Assembly: GCF_016107325.1 (NCBI RefSeq)
Contig: NZ_RCVT01000006.1
Span: 62,001-126,000 of the forward strand
Origin: Sphingomonas sp. MA1305
GTDB lineage: Bacteria; Pseudomonadota; Alphaproteobacteria; Sphingomonadales; Sphingomonadaceae
Length of the DNA stretch: 64,000 nucleotides
Direction: 5' to 3'
Shown here one piece after another: positions 37,150 to 44,955 of the stretch. The notes beneath the pieces are model-generated. The model was not told the DNA's origin, searched no databases, and saw only the letters and a list, made by a program, of their open reading frames with translations. The translations under genes and the position numbers were made by a program. Every line of letters starts with the position of its first letter. Within the stretch, counting starts at the first letter, position 1.

Positions 37150-37394
37150 CGCTTGGACCAGAGGTCGGAGGGCTTCAGCACCACATGGATATAGCCGATC
37201 ACGCCGAGGATGATCACGATGGCGACAAGGGTTTGTCCATGATTGCCGGCGTAATTGGCCAAAGCACAGCCAACGCTGGGGACGAGATATTGCCAGAGAT
37301 GATCGGTCGGCTCTTCCTTGCTCGAACGCTCGAGGAAGAGAACGATCAGCCCCGCGAATAACGCCAAGGTAATCCAGTCATAGGCGGTTTCCAC
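37146..37394 (-). CDS. Small membrane protein, probable XrtV accessory
   Basis: About 82 residues with two or three helices (ITLALFAGLIVLFLE and LVAIVIILGVIGYIHVV) and a short charged link. It starts at GTG 37394; an upstream TTG at 37415 is a weaker option. Small proteins like this are found beside XrtV/EpsI in sphingomonads and are annotated there as accessory sorting factors; that is recalled from family knowledge, and the exact role is unknown. It converges on EpsI with a 4-base overlap. Confidence 0.65.
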   Translation of the reverse strand: METAYDWITLALFAGLIVLFLERSSKEEPTDHLWQYLVPSVGCALANYAGNHGQTLVAIVIILGVIGYIHVVLKPSDLWSKR

Positions 37395-37465
37395 GTCGGC
37401 GCAGCCTTTCTGCAATGCTCGGACCGTCTTATCGTCAATGTCATGCTCTTTCTAGAGGAACGTCG

Positions 37466-38302
37466 ATGTCCCGTTTGTCCCGCGCTCCCATTTTGGTATC
37501 CTGCGTCGCCATCGCCGTAGCGTTGAGCGGTTGTCAGAAGAAGGCGACCGGTCAGGTCGCTGCAGTCGTCAACGGCGACGAGATCACGCTGCAGGAGGTC
37601 AATGGCGCCCTGCGCAACGCCAACATCCCCGATGGCGCCGAGAAGGACAAGGCGCGCGCCGCGGTCGTCCAGCGGCTGATCGACAAGCGCCTGATCGAAC
37701 AGCAGGCGAAGGCCGCCGGCACCGATCGCGATCCCGAATTCCTGACCCGCCAGCGCGAGGTCGACCAGGCGCTGCTGCTCGAATTCTATGCCAAGCGCGT
37801 CCAGGACACGTTGCGCGTTCCCGACAAGAGCGCGATCGACAAGTTCATCAGCGACCATCCGCTCAATTTCGCCGGCCGGACGATCTTCTCGGTCGACCAG
37901 ATCCGCTTCCCTGCCCCGACTGATCAGTCGGTGATCGCGGGGATGAAGGATCTCCATACGCTGCAGGCGATCATGGACTATCTGACCGGCAAGGGCATCA
38001 AGTTCGATCGCGGGGCCAGCAAGGTCGACAGCGCCCAGGTGCCGCCGCAGATGATGCAGCAGGTGCTGGCGCTGCCGCCGGGCGAGCCGTTCATCGTGCC
38101 GACGCCGCAGGGCGTGGTCGCCAGCGTCATCACCGGCAAGGAGGTGCAGCCGCTCGCCCCCGAACAGGCGCAGCCGATGGCCGTGCAGATGATGCGGGCG
38201 CAGGAGCTCGACAAGGTGATCCAGCAGCGGCTGAAGGATGCCCGCGCCAAGGCGAAGATCGAATATCAGCCGGGCTTCGCCCCCGCGCAGACGACCAAGT
38301 AA
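37466..38302 (+). CDS. EpsD-like peptidyl-prolyl isomerase lipoprotein
   Basis: 278 residues. Signal with lipobox VALSGC (Cys about 23), then an N-terminal SurA/PrsA-like helical region (VAAVVNGDEITLQEVNGAL) and a divergent parvulin domain (about residues 135-235). EpsD-type PPIases occur in exosortase/EPS loci and are proposed to help the folding of secreted or outer-membrane components. The ribosome site AGAGGAA lies 8 bases before the ATG. The transferase genes follow 14 bases behind the stop. Confidence 0.85.
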   Translation: MSRLSRAPILVSCVAIAVALSGCQKKATGQVAAVVNGDEITLQEVNGALRNANIPDGAEKDKARAAVVQRLIDKRLIEQQAKAAGTDRDPEFLTRQREVDQALLLEFYAKRVQDTLRVPDKSAIDKFISDHPLNFAGRTIFSVDQIRFPAPTDQSVIAGMKDLHTLQAIMDYLTGKGIKFDRGASKVDSAQVPPQMMQQVLALPPGEPFIVPTPQGVVASVITGKEVQPLAPEQAQPMAVQMMRAQELDKVIQQRLKDARAKAKIEYQPGFAPAQTTK

Positions 38303-38316
38303 GGCTTGCCGACGGC

Positions 38317-39429
38317 ATGGCGATGCGCCTCCTCTTCGCCCTGCCGGGCTTTCATCGGTTCGATCGCGGCGCGGAAGTGGCCTTGCTCGCCGTCGCCGAC
38401 CATTGCGCCCGCGCCGGCGACGCGGTGACGGTGATGGGGGCGGGCCAGGCCCGCCCCGGCACGCCCTATCTATTCCGGCACGTGCCCGCGATCGACCGCA
38501 AGCGGTTCGAGCGAATGCCCGCATTGCCGCTGCTGCGTGGCGATACGGCCTATGAGGAGGCGAGCTTCGTACCCGGCCTGGCGCGTTGTTATCGGCCGGG
38601 CGATTTCGACGCGACGGTCACCTGTTCCTATCCCTTCACCAACTGGCTGCTGCGCCGGCCGCGCTTCGGCGGTCGCCGGCCTGCGCATGTCTTCGTCACG
38701 CAGAACGGCGATTGGCCGGCAATTGCCGGGACGTCCGAATATCGCTGGTTCGGCTGCGAAGGCTTGGTCTGCACCAACCCCGATTTCTACGAGCGCAACA
38801 AGGATCGGTGGAATGCGGCGCTGATCCCCAACGGCACCGACCTCGTCCGGTTCACGCCGGGGCCGCAGGAGCGAGCGAGGCTCGGCCTGCCGGCGGAAGG
38901 GCCGATCGTGCTGATGGTCAGCGCGCTGATCGAGACCAAGCGGGTTGCGGACGGCATCCGTGCGGTGGCCGCGGTGCCGGGCGCGCATCTGGTCGTCGCC
39001 GGCGACGGCGGGCTGCGCAATGAGGTCGAGGCTCTCGCCAAGACCATGCTGCCCGGCCGCTTCACCCGATTGACGGTCGCCTCCGCTGACATGCCGGCGC
39101 TGTACCGGTCCGCCGATGTCTTCCTCCATCTGTCGCTGCTGGAATCGTTCGGCAACGTCTTCGTCGAGGCGATGGCCTGCGGCCTGCCGGTCATCGGCCA
39201 CGATACGCCGCGGCTGCGCTGGATCGTCGGCGACGACGAACCTTTGGTCGACACGCAATCCCTGACGGCGGTCAGCGAGGCGATCGCGGCGACGCTCGCA
39301 GCGCGTCGCACCGCATCCGCCGAGGCCGATGCCGCGCGGATCGCCGCACGGCGTCGGCGCACCGAACAATTCGGCTGGGATCGCGTCGGCGCCGCCTATC
39401 GCCGCTTCCTTCAGGGGGTGGTGCAATGA
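38317..39429 (+). CDS. Glycosyltransferase family 4
   Basis: A 370-residue GT-B enzyme. LIPNGTDLVRFTPGPQ marks the linker to the donor domain, VSALIETKRVADGIRA the sugar-binding start, and LLESFGNVFVEAMACGLP the EX7E motif. It overlaps the next transferase by 4 bases and follows the EpsD-like gene closely, so the three form one operon. Donor and linkage are unknown. Confidence 0.87.
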   Translation: MAMRLLFALPGFHRFDRGAEVALLAVADHCARAGDAVTVMGAGQARPGTPYLFRHVPAIDRKRFERMPALPLLRGDTAYEEASFVPGLARCYRPGDFDATVTCSYPFTNWLLRRPRFGGRRPAHVFVTQNGDWPAIAGTSEYRWFGCEGLVCTNPDFYERNKDRWNAALIPNGTDLVRFTPGPQERARLGLPAEGPIVLMVSALIETKRVADGIRAVAAVPGAHLVVAGDGGLRNEVEALAKTMLPGRFTRLTVASADMPALYRSADVFLHLSLLESFGNVFVEAMACGLPVIGHDTPRLRWIVGDDEPLVDTQSLTAVSEAIAATLAARRTASAEADAARIAARRRRTEQFGWDRVGAAYRRFLQGVVQ

Positions 39430-40619
39430 CGCTGCTGGGGACCGTCGCAGCGCTGGTAGCGGCCCTGCCGACGCTGCTGCTGACTATCTACACGGTCGAG
39501 GCGCTCGCCGGGCTGCGCCCGCTCGCCCGCCGCGAAGAGACGAGTCCGCTGCCCCGCACCGTTGTGCTGATCCCTGCGCATAACGAGGCCGCGGGGATCG
39601 CCGCAACGGTCTCGGCGCTGCGTTCGGTGACCGATCCGGCGATCGAACTCCTCGTCGTCGCCGACAATTGCAGCGACGAGACTTCGGCAGAAGCGCGCAA
39701 GGCCGGCGCGCGGGTGGTCGAACGTCACGACCCCGTGGCGCGCGGCAAGGGCTATGCGCTGGCGTTCGGCCGCGATGCCCTGGCGCTGGCCCCGCCGGAC
39801 TGCGTCGTGGTGATCGATGCGGATTGTTCGGTCGCCGGCCTAGGCGTCGCGGGACTGGCGCGCGCGGCGATGGCGTCGGGTCGCGCCTGCCAGTCGTGCA
39901 ATCTGCAGCGTCCCGACCTGACCGCATCGCCGACCGCGCAGATTTCGAGCTTCGCCTTTCTGGTCAAGAATCTGGTCCGGCAGCGTGGCATGGTGCGGAT
40001 GGGCGGCGTCGCCGCGATGACCGGTACGGGAATGGCCGTGCCCTGGCCGTTGTTCGCCCAGGCTCCCCTCGCCAGCGCGGCGTTGGCCGAAGACATGTCG
40101 CTCGGCGTGTGGCTGACGCGCAGCGGCCGACCGCCGACCTTCGTCGAGAGCGTCGAGATCTGGAGCGACGCGGCCGCCGGGCGGGCACTGCTCACCCAGC
40201 GCAATCGCTGGGAGCGCGGCTTCCTGGCGGTCGCGCGCCACAGCGCCCTGCCGCTGATCGCGCAGGGGCTGACGCGCTTCTCGCGCAGCCGGCTGTGGCT
40301 GGGCCTGCATATCCTGGTGCCGCCGCTCGCCCTGCTGTTCGTCAGTGCCGGCGCGGCGCTGGCGGTGACGCTGCTGCTCGGCCTGATCGGTGCCGGCTGG
40401 ACCGCATCGCTCGTGCTGGTGATTGGCCTGTGCATCGCCGGCTTCGCGACGGTCGCCGCCTGGGCGAGCGCCGGGCGCGAGCAGATCAGCGGCGCAGCGC
40501 TGCTGCGCACGCCGCTCTACATCGCGGCCAAGCTGCCGCTCTATCGCTCATTGCTCGGCCGCGGCGACAAGGATGGCTGGGTCCGCACACGCCGTCCGGG
40601 TGAAAGCGACGTGGGCTGA
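39426..40619 (+). CDS. Membrane glycosyltransferase family 2
   Basis: 397 residues. An N-terminal helix is followed by a GT-A domain with VVLIPAHNEAAG, VVIDADCSVAG (the DxD-type metal site), LAEDMSLG (catalytic acid region) and TQRNRWERGF (QxxRW), then three or four C-terminal helices. The QxxRW motif and flanking helices place it with processive or membrane-bound inverting transferases, such as those of cellulose- and dolichyl-phosphate-type enzymes. It could elongate the chain or make a lipid-phosphate sugar. It converges on the GT26 gene. Confidence 0.87.
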   Translation: MTLLGTVAALVAALPTLLLTIYTVEALAGLRPLARREETSPLPRTVVLIPAHNEAAGIAATVSALRSVTDPAIELLVVADNCSDETSAEARKAGARVVERHDPVARGKGYALAFGRDALALAPPDCVVVIDADCSVAGLGVAGLARAAMASGRACQSCNLQRPDLTASPTAQISSFAFLVKNLVRQRGMVRMGGVAAMTGTGMAVPWPLFAQAPLASAALAEDMSLGVWLTRSGRPPTFVESVEIWSDAAAGRALLTQRNRWERGFLAVARHSALPLIAQGLTRFSRSRLWLGLHILVPPLALLFVSAGAALAVTLLLGLIGAGWTASLVLVIGLCIAGFATVAAWASAGREQISGAALLRTPLYIAAKLPLYRSLLGRGDKDGWVRTRRPGESDVG

Positions 40620-40631
40620 CCATAGGTCAGC
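40615..40631. terminator. Hairpin between convergent transferases
   Basis: GCTGACC-ATA-GGTCAGC, a 7-bp perfect stem with a three-base loop covering the stop of one gene and the stop of the next. No T run on either side. Confidence 0.45.
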
Positions 40632-41394
40632 GCTGCCGGGCCCAGATCGCGAAGATGCGTGGTCCCTCGACCAGATAGCGGCGCCACAGGCGGCGCGGCT
40701 CGCTACCGAGGCGGAACGCCCATTCCATGCCGAGCCGCTGCATCCACAGCGGCGCGCGGCGCTTCTCGCCGATGATGAACTCGAGCGAGGCGCCGATGCA
40801 CAGGCCGACGCCGCGTGACCGGCCGGCCTGGCGGCAGCGGTGCGCGGCGATCTCGCTCTGCGGCGCGCCCATCGCGAACAGCACCACATCGGCGCGCTGC
40901 TCGGCGACGAATGTTTCGATCGCCGCCATCGCCACCGGATCGCGCAACACCCCCATCGGCGGGCGCAACTGGGTGAAGGCGATGCCCGGTGCGACCTCGC
41001 GCAACGCCGCGACCAGCGTCTCCGACCCGCCGACGATCGCCACCGACCGTCCGCGCATCCGCGGATCGGCGAGCAATAAGCGGGTGAGGTCGCTGCCCGG
41101 CACCAGCGTCAGGTCGATCCCGGACAGCTTTGCCAGCCGCTGGAGGATGCGGCTGTCGCACAGCACCAGGCCGGCATCGGCATAGGCCGCGGCGAAGGCG
41201 GCACCGAGCGGATCGCCGGCGCGCTGCAACCGGTCGAGCCGGACGACATGGTCGACATTGGGGGTGACGACATAGGAGAAATGCGCCGCGTCGGCGCCGG
41301 CGAGCACCGCGTCCACCGTCTGGTCGAGCGTCAGGCGCGCGATCGGCAGGTCAAGGAACGGCACGGCCGCGTCCGTGGCGCGTCGGTCGGTCAC
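40627..41394 (-). CDS. WecG/TagA/CpsF (GT26) glycosyltransferase
   Basis: 255 residues starting at GTG, which overlaps the TPR gene stop (GTGA). The family signature is complete: DSRILQRLAKLSG, VAIVGGSE, DVVLFAMGAPQSE, then the C-terminal LEFIIGEKRRAPLWMQ, GMEWAFRL and SEPRRLWRRYL. In xanthan GumM and relatives this type adds a sugar (often glucuronate, mannose or ManNAc) to the lipid-linked chain at the membrane interface. A longer open frame to 41499 overlaps the upstream gene and is not used. Confidence 0.92.
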   Translation of the reverse strand: MTDRRATDAAVPFLDLPIARLTLDQTVDAVLAGADAAHFSYVVTPNVDHVVRLDRLQRAGDPLGAAFAAAYADAGLVLCDSRILQRLAKLSGIDLTLVPGSDLTRLLLADPRMRGRSVAIVGGSETLVAALREVAPGIAFTQLRPPMGVLRDPVAMAAIETFVAEQRADVVLFAMGAPQSEIAAHRCRQAGRSRGVGLCIGASLEFIIGEKRRAPLWMQRLGMEWAFRLGSEPRRLWRRYLVEGPRIFAIWARQR

Positions 41395-42953
41395 GACAGC
41401 CGGCCGATCAGCGCGACCGGAGGCGGCGTGCCCGGCGCGGGATCGAGCCCGTAGCGGGTGCGGGCCTGCTGCGTGCCGCTGGCGACCTCGGCGCGGCAAT
41501 CGCTGTCGCTACTCTTGGCGCAGATCTGGCCGTACAAGGTCCATGCCGCGCCCAATGCCGGGGAATCGAATGCGAAGCGCCGTGCGACGTCAAGTGCGCG
41601 ATCGGTATCCCCCATGCGCAACAGTACAGCCGTATAAGCGCGCGCCAGCGGCAGGCTCTGCGGCAGGGCCTTGCGCCCATCTTCGAATACACGCCGCACG
41701 TCGCCCGGCTTGTTGCTGGCGGCATAGGCTCGGGCGAGGCCGAGATAGCCTTCCTCCCATTGCGGATAATCGTGGATGACGCGCTGATAGTCGACAATCG
41801 CCGTGCTGGTGTCGCGGCGGCCCAGCGCGTTGCTCGCGCGGAGCAGCAGGGCGTCGCCATTGTTAGGATCGCGCTTGAGAATCGCGTCCACCGCAGTGCG
41901 GGCCGCGGCGGTGTCGCCAGCCGCACCCACGGCGCGCGCATACAGTGCCTGAATATCGCTCGACCAACCCGTCGCCACCGGCTTGAGCAGGATGATCGCC
42001 GCCTCGGCATGACCTGTCGCGATAAAATAGCGCGCCAACGCAAGACGTGTGTCGACCGAGGCCTTGGTCGACACGTCGGCGATCTGCGCGGCGGTCAGCC
42101 CCTCCTGGTCATAGCCATAGAACAGCCGCGGCAGACGTGCCGCCTCGGCCGCGCTCAGGTTCGGCTCGGCAGCCAGTGCCGCGGCTTCGACCCGGGCATC
42201 GGCGACGCGGCCCATGCGATAGAGCGTATCGACCAGATCGAAGCGATAGTTGCGATTGTCGGGAGACAGCTGGCGGATGCGTTGCAGCGAGGCGAGGAAA
42301 TCGGCCGGGCTGCCGCCGAAGCGCTGCAATTCGGCGAGCGATAGCGTCAGTTCCTGGGTCTCGCCGACCTGGCCGATCCGCTCGCGGACCATCGCCAGTG
42401 CCGCGTCGCGGTTGCCACGCAAGGCCAATGCCCGCGCCTTGAGGATCGTCGCGCCGACCTCGCGAGGATTGAGCTTCAGAATCCGGTCGCTGAACGTCAA
42501 CGCACCGTCCAGATCGTTGCGGACCATGCAGATGATGCCTTTGACCAGCAAAGCACTGGTCTGATTCGGATCAAGCGCCAGGATCTTGTCGGCCGCGCTG
42601 TCCGCCTCGTTCAGGTGACCGGTCGACAGGCCGGTCTGTGCGACGCCGTTCAAGGCCTCAGGATTGGCGGCGTCGAGCGCCATCGCGTTGCTGAACGCAC
42701 GATAGGCGTCGTCGCGCCGGTTGAGCGTCATCGCGATCCGGCCTTGCAGCAGATAGGCATCGGGCTGGTCGTCGCGGGCGCGGATCGATTGCCCGATCAG
42801 CGTATAGGCCTGTGCCGGCTGGCCGGCGTCGAGCAGCTGCTGCGCCTGGCTGGCGAGCGCAGCAGCCTTCTCGACGCGATTGGTGCAGGCGACAGGCGTT
42901 GCCGCAAGCAAGGCCAGACAAAGCCGGGCGATCATGGCGCTTTGGCGGTTCAT
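41391..42953 (-). CDS. TPR-repeat lipoprotein of the EPS/exosortase locus
   Basis: About 520 residues. A signal ending in TPVAC (lipobox-like) is followed by a solenoid of about a dozen TPR/Sel1-like helical pairs (QAYTLIGQSIRARDDQPDAY and AYRAFSNAMALDAANPEALN are typical units). It is related in layout to the PEP-CTERM-system TPR lipoproteins (PrsT-like) found with exosortases. TPR proteins of this kind scaffold the EPS export complex in the periplasm. ATG at 42953 is chosen; 42935 and 42998 are alternatives. It diverges from the export genes, and the GTGA overlap links it to the GT26 gene. Confidence 0.85.
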   Translation of the reverse strand: MNRQSAMIARLCLALLAATPVACTNRVEKAAALASQAQQLLDAGQPAQAYTLIGQSIRARDDQPDAYLLQGRIAMTLNRRDDAYRAFSNAMALDAANPEALNGVAQTGLSTGHLNEADSAADKILALDPNQTSALLVKGIICMVRNDLDGALTFSDRILKLNPREVGATILKARALALRGNRDAALAMVRERIGQVGETQELTLSLAELQRFGGSPADFLASLQRIRQLSPDNRNYRFDLVDTLYRMGRVADARVEAAALAAEPNLSAAEAARLPRLFYGYDQEGLTAAQIADVSTKASVDTRLALARYFIATGHAEAAIILLKPVATGWSSDIQALYARAVGAAGDTAAARTAVDAILKRDPNNGDALLLRASNALGRRDTSTAIVDYQRVIHDYPQWEEGYLGLARAYAASNKPGDVRRVFEDGRKALPQSLPLARAYTAVLLRMGDTDRALDVARRFAFDSPALGAAWTLYGQICAKSSDSDCRAEVASGTQQARTRYGLDPAPGTPPPVALIGRLS

Positions 42954-43081
42954 ACGCTGTCTCGTAACCGGACAGGAAGGTTTCGCAACTGCTCCCAAGT
43001 CCTGGTAACCTACTTTCGGCCTCGCCAGTTACCGGGAAAGATCGTAAGACCAAGACTTGCAGACAAAAAGGGGTCGCAAGA
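42954..43081. promoter_or_regulatory. Divergent promoter region of export genes
   Basis: Three GTAACC/GGTTAC-type elements lie here: GTAACCGG at 42964, GGTAACC at 43004 and GTTACCGG at 43028; the last two form an inverted pair. They may be a regulator site controlling both the TPR gene and the OPX operon. Confidence 0.35.
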
Positions 43082-43723
43082 ATGAAAGGTTTCTCGTGGC
43101 GGCGCTCGCTCGCGGCGACTTTGCTGGCCTGCACGGCCGCCATGCCGGTATCGGCGCAAACCGCGCCATCGGGGCCTGCCGTTACCCCGACCGCTCAGCC
43201 TCCCATCGTCCGCGCACCGGGCGTTACCCCCTATCGCATCAACCCCGGCGACGAGCTCGAAGTCTATGTCTGGGGTGAGGAGCGATTGCAGCGCGAAATT
43301 CGCGTGCTCCCCGACGGCACGATCGCGATGCCGCTGGTCGGCCAGATCTCGGTGCAGGGCCTGCTGCCCGAACAGGTTCAGGACGCCATTTCAAAGCGTC
43401 TCGCTAGCCAGTATCGTGACGCGGTGCCGCAGGTGACGGTATCGGTGAAGAACCCGGCCGGGCTGCAATTCTCGGTCGTCGGCAAGGTCAAGGCGCCGGG
43501 ATCGTTCACCCCTGGCCGCTACGTCAACCTGCTCGAGGCGATCAGCCTCGCCGGCGGCCCCGCCGAATTCGCCAGCCTCGACAACATTTCAATCGTTCAC
43601 AAGAACGGCACGAGCAATCGCGCACGGCTGTCGAGCGTGATGCGCAACGGCGTGCCGGCGGATGCGAACGGCGATCAGCTGATCCCGCGCATCCAGAGCG
43701 GCGACACGATCATCGTTCCGTGA
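43082..43723 (+). CDS. Short outer-membrane polysaccharide export (OPX) protein
   Basis: 213 residues. A signal peptide (cleavage after PVSAQ) precedes the Poly_export domain (YRINPGDELEVYVWGEE, LPDGTIAMPLVG) and one SLBB domain (VVGKVKAPGSFTPG, EAISLAGGP). The protein ends right after the SLBB domain (SGDTIIVP), without the C-terminal amphipathic helix that lets Wza cross the outer membrane. It is the Wza/GumB/GelD-type component and takes polymer through the periplasm. It is the first gene of a tight operon with a barrel protein, a Wzc-like protein and a kinase; its stop overlaps the next start (TGATG). Confidence 0.92.
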   Translation: MKGFSWRRSLAATLLACTAAMPVSAQTAPSGPAVTPTAQPPIVRAPGVTPYRINPGDELEVYVWGEERLQREIRVLPDGTIAMPLVGQISVQGLLPEQVQDAISKRLASQYRDAVPQVTVSVKNPAGLQFSVVGKVKAPGSFTPGRYVNLLEAISLAGGPAEFASLDNISIVHKNGTSNRARLSSVMRNGVPADANGDQLIPRIQSGDTIIVP

Positions 43724-44955
43724 TGACGATGGCACGCCATAGCCGCCGCCTGCTCGGCACGTCGGGAGCGATCATCCTGCTCGATCTTGCCGTGATGGCG
43801 TCTCCCGCCGCGGCGCAGGATCGGCTGACCGCCGACGCATCGGCCAGCTTGGGGATCGCGACCAACCCGTTTCTCGAACCGGGTTCCACGCCGGTCGCGA
43901 TCGGTCCGACGCTGAGCCTTCGTCCGTCATGGACCAGTGAGCGCCCGCTCACGACGCTGCGCGTAGAAGGTGATGCGCGTGCCACTTTCTACAACCGGGG
44001 CTATGGCACCAACGACAGCTTCGGCGTTCAGGGTTACGGTTCGCATAAAGTGAGTGAAACCACGACGCTCAACGCGGCGGTTGGTTACATCAATGCGATC
44101 GTCGGCACGTTCGGTGAGGCACGCGTACCGGTTGGTACGGCGTTGCCGATCGGCGCTGATCTTCCCACCCTGATAAACGATCCCGCGCTCGCGGGAGTTG
44201 GTCGGCGCCAGAAGGTGTATCAAGGGTCGGGCAACATCGTCTCGATTCTGTCACCCCGCGATCAGATCGAAGCCGGTGTTGCCGTATCCGCCAACCGCTA
44301 TGGCGGCAACCTGCAAGACTTCAATTATGCAACACCTTCTGTTGCCTATTCGCGGCTGCTCGGTGAGAAATTTACCGTTGGTGCCAGCTTCGCCGTATCC
44401 TTCTCGAATTATTTGCGCACGACGATCGGTGATGCAACGGTCTACCAGCCGTCTCTGACCGTCTCGCGGAGTGTCGGTGAGCGCTGGACGTTGAATGCGT
44501 CGCTGGGTGCAGCCCTCATCAATCTGGACGAGGGACTGGGGCGGAACCGTACGACAACCGCGTTTAACGGCTCGGCCAACCTGTGCCGGCGTGATACCCG
44601 CTGGACCGCCTGTTTCAATGCTGCGCGTCAGACCGTGCCATCAGCCTTTCAAGGCGTACGGACATCGACCGTCGTTGGGACGTCGCTGGGGTACAGGGTG
44701 AACGAGGCGGATGATCTGGCGTTCGTTGGCAGCTACTCCCATGCCAGCGAGCCGCTGCAGCGCGATCTTATCGCTGTCGTACGGGATACCGCGCTCGATT
44801 TTGTGGGCGCGAATGCTAATTTCTCGCATCGGTTCAGACGCACGCTGTCGGGCTTCGTGTCTGCAGGCTATGCCAAGTCATTTGGCGATAGCATTCGCCG
44901 TGACGCCAATCTCACCGCCACCGCGGGTGTAACTTACAGGTTCAATGGACGGTAA
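43723..44955 (+). CDS. Outer-membrane beta-barrel protein of EPS export
   Basis: 410 residues. A signal peptide (cleavage after SPAAAQ) is followed by a strand-rich protein with alternating hydrophobic residues and many Tyr/Phe-terminated strands. It resembles the outer-membrane barrels found in exosortase EPS loci and the Vibrio VpsM / Myxococcus WzpX group. A GTG at 43720 also fits; ATG at 43723 overlaps the OPX stop. Since the OPX neighbour lacks its own outer-membrane helix, this barrel is the best candidate for the pore. It sits between the OPX gene and the Wzc-like gene with one-base overlaps on both sides. Confidence 0.82.
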   Translation: MTMARHSRRLLGTSGAIILLDLAVMASPAAAQDRLTADASASLGIATNPFLEPGSTPVAIGPTLSLRPSWTSERPLTTLRVEGDARATFYNRGYGTNDSFGVQGYGSHKVSETTTLNAAVGYINAIVGTFGEARVPVGTALPIGADLPTLINDPALAGVGRRQKVYQGSGNIVSILSPRDQIEAGVAVSANRYGGNLQDFNYATPSVAYSRLLGEKFTVGASFAVSFSNYLRTTIGDATVYQPSLTVSRSVGERWTLNASLGAALINLDEGLGRNRTTTAFNGSANLCRRDTRWTACFNAARQTVPSAFQGVRTSTVVGTSLGYRVNEADDLAFVGSYSHASEPLQRDLIAVVRDTALDFVGANANFSHRFRRTLSGFVSAGYAKSFGDSIRRDANLTATAGVTYRFNGR

